A DNA stretch of 64,000 bases from Fasciolopsis buskii (taxonomy: Eukaryota > Platyhelminthes > Trematoda > Plagiorchiida > Fasciolidae), in NCBI GenBank assembly GCA_008360955.1, contig LUCM01009174.1, positions 67,719 through 131,718 of the forward strand. Direction: 5' to 3'. The position numbers were made by a program, and so were the translations under genes. The notes under the pieces are model-generated. The model made no database searches, was not told where the DNA came from, and saw only the letters and a program-made list of their open reading frames with translations. Below are positions 52,226-62,356 of this stretch, one piece after another (the stretch's first letter is position 1; each line of letters starts with the position of its first letter).

Positions 52226-54111
52226 TAGCATTCATTTCCTTCATCACCACCGGCAACATGGTCATGCTTGTACTCTTTGGGAGTACATATACAACCGTTT
52301 CGGCCGGCTGAGATGGCGTGTAACGGAATGAGTTTAAAGAAAGAAAAACAACGATCTGATCAAGCTGGATGAGACTTCTGACGTAAACGAATTGACAGCG
52401 GATCCTCGAATTGCAATTCAGGACCAAATCGAAGTGGATTGTGTTGACAACTGGTATACGCATCCGAGTTGAGCGAAATACCTAGACTGTTCACTGGGTA
52501 ATTTCTTTTCATCCCGAGCCACGGTATGAGTGGGTAATATTTTAGGACCGATTGGAATCCACAGTGAAACGTCAAACATTCGGTATTTTTGCAAAGATTG
52601 GCAAACGTTTATTAAATTCCGTAGTAGAAAATTGTTTTGGAACCAGCCATCACCTTGGTAATTGGAACGACAAACACGGACAAATAAATCCTAGTGTGCA
52701 GTGCCTTGTACGATAAAAAGAAACCGGAAAATATAGTGACTATACAGTCTTTATTTTAAATTGCAGTGAAACAAATTGGCTATATTTTTGAAAAAAACGA
52801 GATATAGTCAAAGTAAAGCACCGTGGTAATTTGTTCAGACAATAATTGATCAACAATATCAATATATTTTCTCTCCCCCTGGATTTTACAATCACCTGTA
52901 AGTTACACTTTTCAAAGACTGATTTTTGACAAATGACAATGGAACAAATTTAACCGGGTAGAATTGATTTGAATGAATGAAACCTAGTGGTCAATTGAAA
53001 ACGCCACGGTCCTTCCACTTGGGTATCTTGGGTTTAAACGCTGGCTGGGATGAAGGGTTTGCGCCAATGGGGAGATTAAATGCGAGGAAAACCTGGAGTC
53101 CGCTAAATAACCGAACATTTAGTCAAACACGGTTAAATAAAATAGATTGAGAAAAATAAGCACAGTGGGATGGTTAAATCCAATTCTGTTTGAAAACTAC
53201 CGTCATATTACTCGCGCAAAAAGATTTCCACGAACGACTACCATATGTTCCGTTAGCTTGGAAATTACACATCTTCTCTGTTTAGTTCCGCTTCGTTTGT
53301 GTTGTTGATGAGTCACTTTACAAAGCTTTCAAAAAGGGACTGTGTCCAACAAAAAGATTCCTGAAAGAAAAGCCGATCGCCGATTGGGCCGCGGCGAATC
53401 CCGACATTTTAGGCTGACAAATTACCACGTTGACCTGTTGACCACAAACCGATCTTTACAGTTTTCTATCTCATTTCTTCATTCATTATCTCACTGGGAG
53501 TGGTGATCGATTAAAGCACATTGAAGGGATGTCTACTCATTTTTTTCAGTTTGTTCTTAAAACATAAACATGTTTCTCGGATGCACATGGGTGATTGAAA
53601 CATGTAGTTGTATTAACCATACTATTGTATTAAATTATGTGCATGCCGAATCAATGGCTGAAAATCAGACTGTTTTATGCAGGACAGACAGAAAACGACG
53701 TGCCCAGGTTTCGTATTGACGAGCTCGTCCGAATTGTGAAGACGTGGACACCCCATCCGCTCCACAGTATCTTCGTGAACTTTGTGAATTCCGAATGACC
53801 TAATGTATCAAACAAAATAGATCCACCAAAATTATAACCAAACAAACACGATACACACCACGTCACCAGTTTTGATCGCCAGTTCTCCTCGAAAAAACGA
53901 ATGCTCAACAATAGCTCACCACTTTTGGAGCCTAACTTCGTATGATTGCAAATAATTCATAACAAAGTCACAGTGGATTGATAACGCTAAACCAAACTCA
54001 ATCACCTGTCTAAAGCTATCGTCTCTCACTGTCAAACTCAGATGTCGTGATCCAGGAACAGTCTTCCACGCTACAATTTCAAGAGCCACTGGGACAGCTT
54101 GGTTTTTCCAG
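52226..54111. other. No recognisable gene; short motif shared with the PLE flank
   Basis: Near 52300 the string TTTCGGCCGGCTGAGATGGC followed by GAATGAGTTT resembles TCTCGGCCGGCTGAAATGTC followed by GAATTAGTTT near 57632-57670, just outside the PLE arm. The rest shows nothing recognisable. Confidence 0.45.
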
Positions 54112-54296
54112 ACAGCAGCATCACAAGAACCGGAGCGAAGGGCGGTATATTCTCTGCTTGTATCTTTAACCGATTACATATACCGGAAAACTATCACTCA
54201 GAAGCTTGGTCATTTCTGGTCTCCGGTTTCTTTCAACTAATTTGCTTGCGCGCGCGACGTTGGGCACCAGGAGAATCAAATCAACTAACATTCAAG
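54112..54296 (+). other. Possible internal exon (weak)
   Basis: An open stretch is bounded by good splice-like signals. TTGGTTTTTCCAG ends at 54111, and a near-perfect donor AAG|GTAAGTG follows 54296. One frame is open throughout (contains GGIFSACIFNRLHIPE and ARRWAPGESNQLTFK). The 185-base length is typical of an exon. Against it, no domain is recognised, no companion exon was found nearby, and such pairs of signals arise by chance. Confidence 0.22.
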
Positions 54297-55039
54297 GTAA
54301 GTGCATGCATAAAGATATATAATCATTTGTATGTTGGTTCTAGTCATATAATTTTTTAGAATTAGAAAGCCAGACAATAATAACCAGTTGGTACATAAAG
54401 TGCCCGACATTAATTGCGTGATGGAGCAATTCGATTTCCGGAATCTAGTCTAAAGTTTTCTGAAGGAATACTGACTAATTCGACTACAACATTATTGAAT
54501 ACGATTTGACGCCAATGAAGTTGCAACTTTCCTACGTAAAAAACCATTGCATCCTATGTTATTCTAGTAAACCAGTCATTTTGGTCGTATCGCTTTCCCG
54601 GACAAACCGTTATTCTAAGCGTGATTGCCTTGTTGTTCACTAAACTTACTAAGTGGTTTTGTTTCAATTTCTAGCAGAAACATGCTCACAAATGAGCAGA
54701 CTTGTTGTAAAATTTTACTCTGAATGAAACGTGATCAATTTGGTTTCCAAGGTTACCTTTTAGGTCGATGCAAAATGGAATATGAAAAAACAAGGCGCTC
54801 ATCTTTGTTACTCCGATAATATTGTTCACCTGTTTTGGTATTTTGCAAAAAGATTCAAAAATATACTTACGCTGTGTGTGCACCTCATTATAGGACCTGG
54901 ATGAATGAAGTAAAATCATTTGAAGCGTATTCACTAAAAAAACTAAAGCATCTCCCGTTATTTCCGCTAGGCTTCACGTGCACTTCTTTCCAGATGACCT
55001 TTCATCGTTCAAGCGATTTCCGTTGCATATTTTTTTAAT
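54297..55039. other. No recognisable gene
   Basis: Short frames only. Confidence 0.45.
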
Positions 55040-55207
55040 TTTTACCTCAATTACTAATGAAATAACAATGTACGTCATTTTTCAGGAAGGAGGCCGCGGC
55101 TAACGGAGGGCTGCCAAGTGGGCAAGCTGACAGGCGGTGGGAGGATTCGAACCCGCGACCTTCACATCCAAACGACACGGCTTTATCCGCTTGGACACCA
55201 CCGGCCA
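55040..55207 (-). repeat. SINE-A copy 7
   Basis: On the minus strand: head GGCCGGTGGTGTCCAAGCGG with GATAAAGCCGTGTCG, intact B box CGGGTTCGAATCCTCCC, body TCAGCTTGCCCACTTGGCAG, GCCGCGGCCTCC, TTCCTGAAAAATGACGTACA, and TTTCATTAGTAA. The GATAAAA tail seen in other copies is absent or replaced. Head ends still pair (CCGGTGG with CCACCG). Well preserved. Confidence 0.88.
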
Positions 55208-57677
55208 CAGAGGACTCCTGGTTAGATGTCATTACTCCGCACTTTGACAGTAGTCCTCAATTAAGGCAGATTGTTTTAACGTAACAGGATCCGATCCGCA
55301 AACAAATGAACACTAAGTGACCGCTTCGACTGACATGAAATGCCTGACGTTTGCCATCTGGCCGAACAGGTTTTCTTAATCCATTATTTTACATTTTCGC
55401 AGCGGGGATCAACGTATTTCTACAGAGCAGTTCGGTAGTTCCGGTAGATACCAGTTTTCACTTGTGTACATCTAAATTTCGGTAATAATTTGCCAATAAA
55501 ATCGACAATGCATATTTAATTGTATACAACAAACCACATTAGGATTCTTTGTACAATTTATTACAGTTGGGTCAACCAAAAACAACACCAAAATAATTTT
55601 TAGTTTTAACAGTTTTTAACATGTGATGCATTCAAGGACAAATGGCAAACGTGGTCATCCTGTCAAGCAAATCGGTTGGTCCTATCGTGCATCTACTTCA
55701 TCCAGACACAAACAGGCCAAAGGTTTGAAACCAATTGGGGAAAGCATTGTGTTTTCCCTGGTGATATAAACGTGATGCAGTATGTCTTTGAATTGAGTGA
55801 AAAGTATCGGTTTTCCTCGTCAGTGTTATGTTTCGCATACGGATGAGTGAAAAAATTTCCCCGGAATCACACGACCGGTTTTGCGGTTACTGCCACTTGT
55901 CACCTATGCATAACCGGTACTCTCCTGTTCAACCATCCCCAAACTAGTGCGCTGTGCTCGTTTCTTAGTTTCTCACTAGAATCGCATTTGAAGCCTTGGA
56001 AGTCGGTTCAAGGATCATATGGTGAATCATCGGAATATTTCCGTCGGTAAGGCAAGGTTAACCTTCAAAAAGGGGACATGAGGCTGGAAAGTATCGGTTT
56101 TTTCTCATTAGAATGAATGTTAGCCTCGCTTGACAGACCGAAATCCTCCCACGAATCATCATGTGATTCTTAAATGGACTTATCATCCATTCACGCTCCA
56201 TTGATTCAAATGAGATCCTAGCGAGCTAAAAGTATGCTGAATTCCCACTGATTATTTTCCATTTATCAGGCCTGCAGTATTTCTTCACATGCAAATCCAG
56301 TGGGTTGATTAAGTTTAACGAGGTAGTGTATATCTTTGTTACCGTGGAAGCACCAGACACACGATCTATTCACATGAATTTGGTCTAGTTTTAGGGATGG
56401 CGAAACTATCCTCTTTTCTTTTCATCCTATATCACAATTAAGGAATTGCTTGACCACCGACAGAACTGTCTTGTGATTAGTTGTCAAACCGCAGACTATG
56501 ATGCATGCATTCACAGCATCTTATATCGCGTAAGAATCAAAATTAGCCGAACCTCGGGCTGCAAGAAGGTTCAATTTACTGTTTGTTCCAATAAAAGCGG
56601 CATCAAATATCCTACACTTTTTTAATCACAATCCTGTCAAAGTTACTTGTTTGAAATCGCGTCAGATGTTTGTTGGCTCACCTGTTTGCGGTAATCGACA
56701 ATATGAAGTCTTTGCAATTAGTATCAGGTTCTGAAATCCGCGATGCGTTGGCTTCTTTAAATATGGATTCTTTGATCATAGCCATCATATGGTTCAATCC
56801 TATCACCCAAAATGCACTAGAGTGCCAAGAAACAACATCTTAACACGGTTAGACATTGCACTAATAAGTTTCTAATCCCTGCGACACACAGTTCTTCACA
56901 CTAAATTGATTAGCAAAACAAATTAAATCCATAAATGTAACAATATAGATAACCAAAGAGTGTATAGTCCGGACAAATATGATGCAGCTTTGGCCAAAAA
57001 ATAAGGGATTGTGAGCCCAATAAGTTTATTCCAATATGTTTTAAATATTCGATGACCGCTCGAATTTGAGAGAAGGTGCGGTCACAATCCGTGTCTCACC
57101 AGTCAGTATTTCCTAAGGTATTATTCCACGGAATTATATTGCGCCTCGGCCGGACAATTTCTAATGGGAAAATATGAACGGGTCTTTCGTATCAATTGAT
57201 CACATGGCATACTTTGGTACGAAAGCCCTTTTGCCCTATATTCGTGTCAACCAGTCTTTTGTGAGATTCATTAAACCACCGTGAATGAATTCGAAATATG
57301 GAAGATTTTCCAATATTACCTACATCATCTTGAAACGGTCATCGTGAAAACATCAAGACATTGTCCAATGTAAAACCAAAATTTAGTCAGTCCATCTAGC
57401 ATTCCGAACTTGTACAGCAAAGTTTATTCGTGCTACTTGAAGGTTAGTTTGATCGAAATTTTGTCGAAATTCCCATTTGGACAAAATGTAAGTCGAAAAC
57501 AATCGATTCTACAGATATCTAGGGTGTGCCAAAAAATTTTTATACCACTGATTGCAAAAGGTGCGAAATGGAACATGGCTTACCGATTGCAGAAACTTTA
57601 ACCAGTGCGTCACGATTGTCAATTTGTTTGTCTCGGCCGGCTGAAATGTCACATATTCAATGAATTAGTTTCCCTTT
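55208..57677. other. No recognisable gene
   Basis: Short frames on both strands, none recognised. Confidence 0.45.
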
Positions 57678-57800
57678 TATTGTGAACGATATGTTAATAA
57701 CAGCGTTGTTGGTAGATGCAATACGCCAACTTTTCGACTACCGTGGGTAGTCTTTCTCAAGGTAAGTTTTACAATCAAATGGCTAAGGGAACGTTCACAT
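57678..57800 (-). repeat. Inverted terminal arm (3' side) of a Penelope-like element
   Basis: About 123 bases, from ATTGTGAACGATATGTTAAT to TAAGGGAACGTTCACAT, that reappear as the reverse complement at 58181-58305. Landmarks shared in order: GTTCACAAT, a TAATA-AACAGCGTTGTTG block, GCGCCAAC/ACGCCAAC, GACT-CCGTGGGTAGT, AATCAAATG-CT and GGGAACGTTCACA. Terminal repeats in direct or inverted orientation are known in Penelope elements (pLTRs). Confidence 0.75.
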
Positions 57801-57909
57801 GCAAATGGATGTTTAGTTGTCTGAATGCGTTTGTGAATGTGTACTTTGAATTGTGGGTCGGGTAAGAGAATATTTGTCCTTCATATCATGCGTCGCCTGG
57901 GTCGTGGGG

Positions 57910-58194
57910 TCAACTAGCGTGGTGACCTTTGGAATGTTTGTTTCTCGAAGATCTTAGGGCTGCCCATATCCCCGAAATCTCTGCCCCGTAGTTCCGATTG
58001 ATGCATGCGGGGTGGCTGCTTATCGCCAGAGCCACGGCAAGTGTACGTTCTGTGCAGGTTCTGAATCCACGTTGGAGTACTTTAGTGGTGTCATAATCTG
58101 TGTTGCGTCCGTCTGCTATGGCATGCAGAGCGATGACTGAATCATGCTCAAGTTTTGATAAGACTGCCTTGTCCGAAAGTCTGTGAACGTTCCC
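57910..58194 (-). pseudogene. Penelope-like element, C-terminal GIY-YIG domain (5'-truncated copy)
   Basis: The minus strand is open for 94 codons between stops at 58195-58197 and 57910-57912, with no ATG at its head. The text includes LSDKAVLSKLEHDSVIALHA, then DYDTTKVLQRGFRTCTERTL, AISSHPACINRN, and ends GAEISGIWAALRSS. This is the arrangement seen after the GIY-YIG core in PLE proteins: 'H....H.....YD...VL......R...E...I..HP..NR..G'. The GIY-YIG core and the reverse transcriptase are missing. The copy breaks off inside the domain exactly where the right inverted arm begins. The remaining frame has no internal stop, so the insertion may be recent. The cut point next to the inverted arm suggests 5' truncation coupled to the inverted repeat, as reported for Penelope insertions. 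Confidence 0.65.
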
Positions 58195-58305
58195 TCAGTC
58201 ATTTGATTGCAAGCATGCCATGCGAAACACTACCCACGGCAGTCGAAACGTTGGCGCATTACATCTATCAACAACGCTGTATTATTAACATTATATTGTT
58301 CACAA
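58181..58305 (+). repeat. Inverted terminal arm (5' side) of the same Penelope-like element
   Basis: Plus strand from CTGTGAACGTTCCCTCAGTC through ACTACCCACGGCAGTCGAAA and CAACAACGCTGTATTATTAA to TTGTTCACAA. It pairs with the arm at 57678-57800, but with one variable patch (GCAAGCATGCCATGCG against AAAACTTACCTTGAGA). The arms therefore diverged independently or come from different donor copies. It overlaps the first codons of the open frame by 14 bases. Confidence 0.72.
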
Positions 58306-61300
58306 TTGAATCAGTTCTACTTTTTTCAAACACAATACTCTAAACTTCGCTAAGTCTGAAAAAGTTAAACAACGCAATACCTGCAACAGGTAAGTATTTG
58401 CAGAGCATTTTTTGTTCCAACGCTTCTTGTGCCTCGAAAAGCACAGGAGTGGATCGGAGCAGAATTATTCTCAAAGCTGTGATATGCCACAATAATACCT
58501 GAACCACAATCCGGTCAGCACAAGTTTATCTCGACATTTGCTTATTTCTTCCGGGATTTGATATACGTTTGACACGTGGTTTGCCTGACGAGGTGAATCC
58601 GGCCGATGGTTCATCTTGGAGATATTCGATATTACTGGAAGCAAGTTTCAGTTTTTTAATTATCTTTGTGAAAGGTAGTGCAAGCACCGAATCCCTTCCT
58701 CATCATTTACCGTCCCAAGTAACATGTCAAAATTGGTGAGAATATGGTTAGTCCATTTTTGTTGTCCGGATTCGTAAGTGAATCGGACGTTTAGTATGTA
58801 TTCTCAAGGCTGTTTAAAAATAAATGCTGATCCATTCCATGCAATTTGGGGTCAAAGCTGACCATTTGCCCACATAACTCCTTATCCTGTCTGTCAAAAT
58901 GGTCAAATTGCCTCCGTGGAGGAAATTTCTAGGATCGCCAACAAACTCTACTGGGGGCCCGTGCAAATCAGTCTCAGACTGGAGTTCGAATCAATCGCAT
59001 TAGACAGCGATAAGCTCCACTTCCGGGAGACAATTTATTTCTTTGACACGTCACTATGAAATCGTGCTTCCACACATGTTCCCATCAATAACACCTCAAT
59101 GCTTTGGGCGGTAGCATGATGAAAGAAACCAATTATCTTCAGAAAATTTAACAAAGAAGTCATTAACAGAGGTTTACACGGCGCATTCTGGATCGTTCTG
59201 TTGTATATTCGACGCTATCTACCACAGTCGATGCGATTGTTTTATAAAGATAATCCGAAAATATTTGTAACAACAAAAATGTACAGATATCTGCACACGC
59301 ATACAGGAAAACGAACCTTGATTCATTGATTTCGGATTGTCCTCGGTAACAGATTACTTGTTGGTTCAATTCTAAAGTGCAACATCTAAGTTTGGCGAAA
59401 TATAAGTGTTTTCCCTGATTGGCTGACCTTTGAATTTCAATCTAAACGCACAAACCTCAAGTCATTCCGTCAGCCTTGCACCCGGAAAGTACCATGCTCA
59501 AATTGAGGTTTCACCAGTACTAATCAGTGGCGGATATCGTTCAACTCATCCAGGGTTTGAATCTATGACGTTTTGCATGAGACACATGTGTATTGCCATT
59601 CCGCTGCCTAGTGCCTTCGCGGTTATCCGAGCTGCTGGTTTAGGTTCGCTTGGGTGCAATGTTCAATGACAGCTAACTGTCCCCGCGGTAGTTACGGCAG
59701 AAGACTTGGTTTCTTCACGTTAACTCTCTTAAGGAATATCCTCCCCCGAGGTCAAGTCTTCTCAACTGTACAGGGTTACTATCCCATGTAGTACGGAGAT
59801 TTTTCATTCGATAGAAGCTGGGCAATGCAATTTGACGGTTTCCAAAAGTTCGAAATCCCCACCACTTTCTGGCTCTAGTGTTTATCAATTCTTTGGATTT
59901 CCGCTGAACTTCACAGGGGAGAATACGCATTTCTGATCTACCAGTGGAGTGCATTTGCGAAATTGCAATTTTTTTGCCCCTGTGGTTTTATTTTGGCAAT
60001 CTAATTAGCCCTAACCGTTCCAAATCAGACAAGAAACCCAAAATGGTTCAGTAAGATCAATGACTGAAGTCATCTCCACAAGAGTTGTGAGTTGATTGTC
60101 CTATCAAAGCAGTAACCGATAGATGCTGCCTCATGCGATGTTGAAGATTAACAAACCGATGACACCCATTCCTGTTTCCGTAAAAGTTAACATATACGAC
60201 GCACATCGGTTCGTTTCGGGCTTGCGTGTCATTTTGGGCTGGTTGTCGACGGGCTGCTAGCCTACGACGTTTTTAATTGGCTCGTTGTATGTGCACACTT
60301 CAGGGGCAGATCATTCATTGGTTTTGTTTTGCAAAGTTACTGAAATCGAACGGATTGCAATTTTTTTTGTTTTATGAAGCTGCCATTACTGGCAACTTAT
60401 CATGGAAAACACCTAATTGCAAATGCATTTTATCTATTGCTAAGCGCCGATGGCATCGTGATACTCATATATGAGTGATCACCGATAGTTAGATTTAAGC
60501 TCCAAATGCAAATCGTATTCGGTTATTTGAACTCATTAGATACTAGCAAGATCCCACCAACCAGGTTCTTCTTTTCTGCAGTTCATGGAATTGTTGTGAA
60601 TATTACATGCACATAATCTACTTAGTTTCGTCAATTCGACACCACCAGCTTGACAACTAAAAATGCATCACTGATCCACAACGGGACAACCGTAACATCC
60701 CTTCTTTGTCTTACGAGTAGCATTATATTTGGCCGGATTACGGCATCCCACACTGGGATAACCTTGCCTGCCAATTCTGGAACGGTTCGTTGAAAACCAA
60801 ACATCGGATTCACTTGTCCAAGTAGAATTACCAGATGCGCGTTCACTACCCAGTCACCGGAACATTTTTTCAGTCCGAATGTATTGGCAGAATGAAATGC
60901 ATGATATGTCCAGAAATGCAACAAATTCCAAATCTGAATTATTAAACAGAGTGTAACACGATTTCAGTTGCACTGATTTCTTTGGTTTGGTATTCCAATT
61001 TGTGATCGTCATCTCTGTACGTGGAAATGCAATGACCGGTGACACAAACACACAAAATGTCACGGATTTCACTTGACAAAGATGAATAGTGACATAAAGA
61101 ATCGCTGGCTACTTGCTCAGACGCCAGGAAGTATCGCCGACTTCTTCACTGTCCCGCTACCAACCATCATCATTAAAGATAATCACGTTTCATGTTCAGT
61201 TTCTGGTGACAGGAGTTAATAAATTATCAATTTCTTTAATTGTTTTCAGAGACCTACCGCTATCCTGCGACATTTTGTTCCGGACATAAAACATCCACAA

Positions 61301-62181
61301 AAATGCCGAAATCTTACCCGAATGTTTGCTAAAGAAATTCAAATTGCTTGCCCTAAAGTAATACTCTGTCTGCAGCCTAGATCAAACCGTCCGGCCGGTT
61401 TAGGTCACCTCGGGTTTTCAAGCTTCAGAAATTCTGTACACTTGTAATGTTTATTTACTCTCGATTTCTTTCCCCGGGGGTAATGAGATTACCGAGCGGG
61501 GTTTACTTGTGTTAAACGAATCGAAAACCTTTGCTTTACTGCGGTAGCTCGAAAAACCCACGTGGAGAGAACTGTTCACGCATTCCATTTTTTCATGATT
61601 CCATGCTGCTTGTATTAAATTTAAGTCTCACAAAACCAAGCGGGTTGTGTTAATCTACAATCAGAGACCTCTAACTGTCATAGATTTGCTCAAATCAACA
61701 CGGAAATTTATTCCAATATCATGCTAGACCAGATGGCTTAGCGAAAAATATTATATTCACAAAATCGGTGACGATTATCAAGAGAGACCAATTGTCGTGC
61801 GGCGAGTTAGAAAAAGATATAGATGAGGATTCCTTAATTTCGTCCACTTTTTATAGACTGACCAGAAGCTTTTGCGCATTCCAGTAGAAGGTAACGCGTG
61901 TAAAACCACGCTTCGCCAGAACAAGACGAATCTGCTCTGTCTAGAAACTTGAAGAAGATCTACGGTGTGTATCCTTTCTAATGGAAGCAAATGGTTCTCT
62001 GAAGAATATTGTCGCCGTGTTCAGAGGAAAAACGAGAAGTGAAAATCAAAAGAGACGATGCCCCAAAGAAAACAAATTTCCTTTTGTTACCTTTTGAAGG
62101 TGGTCAGAATGGCAAGTGAATAAAGGGACGGCCAAAACAAGGTGTTATCAGGAAATATTCCCCCATTTCTTTGGTAGTGCT
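58306..62181. other. No recognisable gene; one minus-strand frame of interest
   Basis: At 59715-59954 the minus strand is open for 79 codons and includes KWWGFRTFGNRQIALPSFY and TTWDSNPVQLRRLDLGGG. The wording looks more protein-like than its neighbours and may belong to a dispersed repeat, but no domain can be named. A 97-codon minus frame at 60631-60924 is likewise unassigned. Confidence 0.35.
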
Positions 62182-62356
62182 GGCCGGCGGTGGCCAAACG
62201 GATAAAGTCGTGGCGTTTGGATGTGAAGGACGCGAGTTCGAATCCTCCCACCGCCGGTCAACTTCACCACTTGGCAGCCCTATGCTGGCCACGGCCGCTT
62301 TCCTGAAAAGCGATGCACATTGTTGTTTCATTAATAAAAAGAAGTAAAAGATAAAA
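62182..62356 (+). repeat. SINE-A copy 8 (best-preserved head)
   Basis: The tRNA-like head GGCCGGCGGTGGCCAAACGG ends TCCCACCGCCGGTC, so its two ends form a perfect acceptor-like stem (CCGGCGGTGG with CCACCGCCGG). A box CCAAACGGATAAAG and B box CGAGTTCGAATCC are intact. Body TCAACTTCACCACTTGGCAG, CTGGCCACGGCCGC, TTCCTGAAAA. Ends TTTCATTAATAAA with a GAAGTAAAAGATAAAAGG tail. It is the closest to a family consensus in the window and could still be read by RNA polymerase III. Confidence 0.92.

Noticed and set aside
52295..52345. GGCCGAAACGG on the minus strand, considered as a hammerhead core in a PLE terminal repeat
   Set aside because: PLE terminal repeats are known to carry hammerheads, but the required CTGANGA box is not present upstream.
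58960..59010. GAGTTCGAATCAATCGC, considered as another tRNA-like B box
   Set aside because: No A box or pairing ends at the expected distance.
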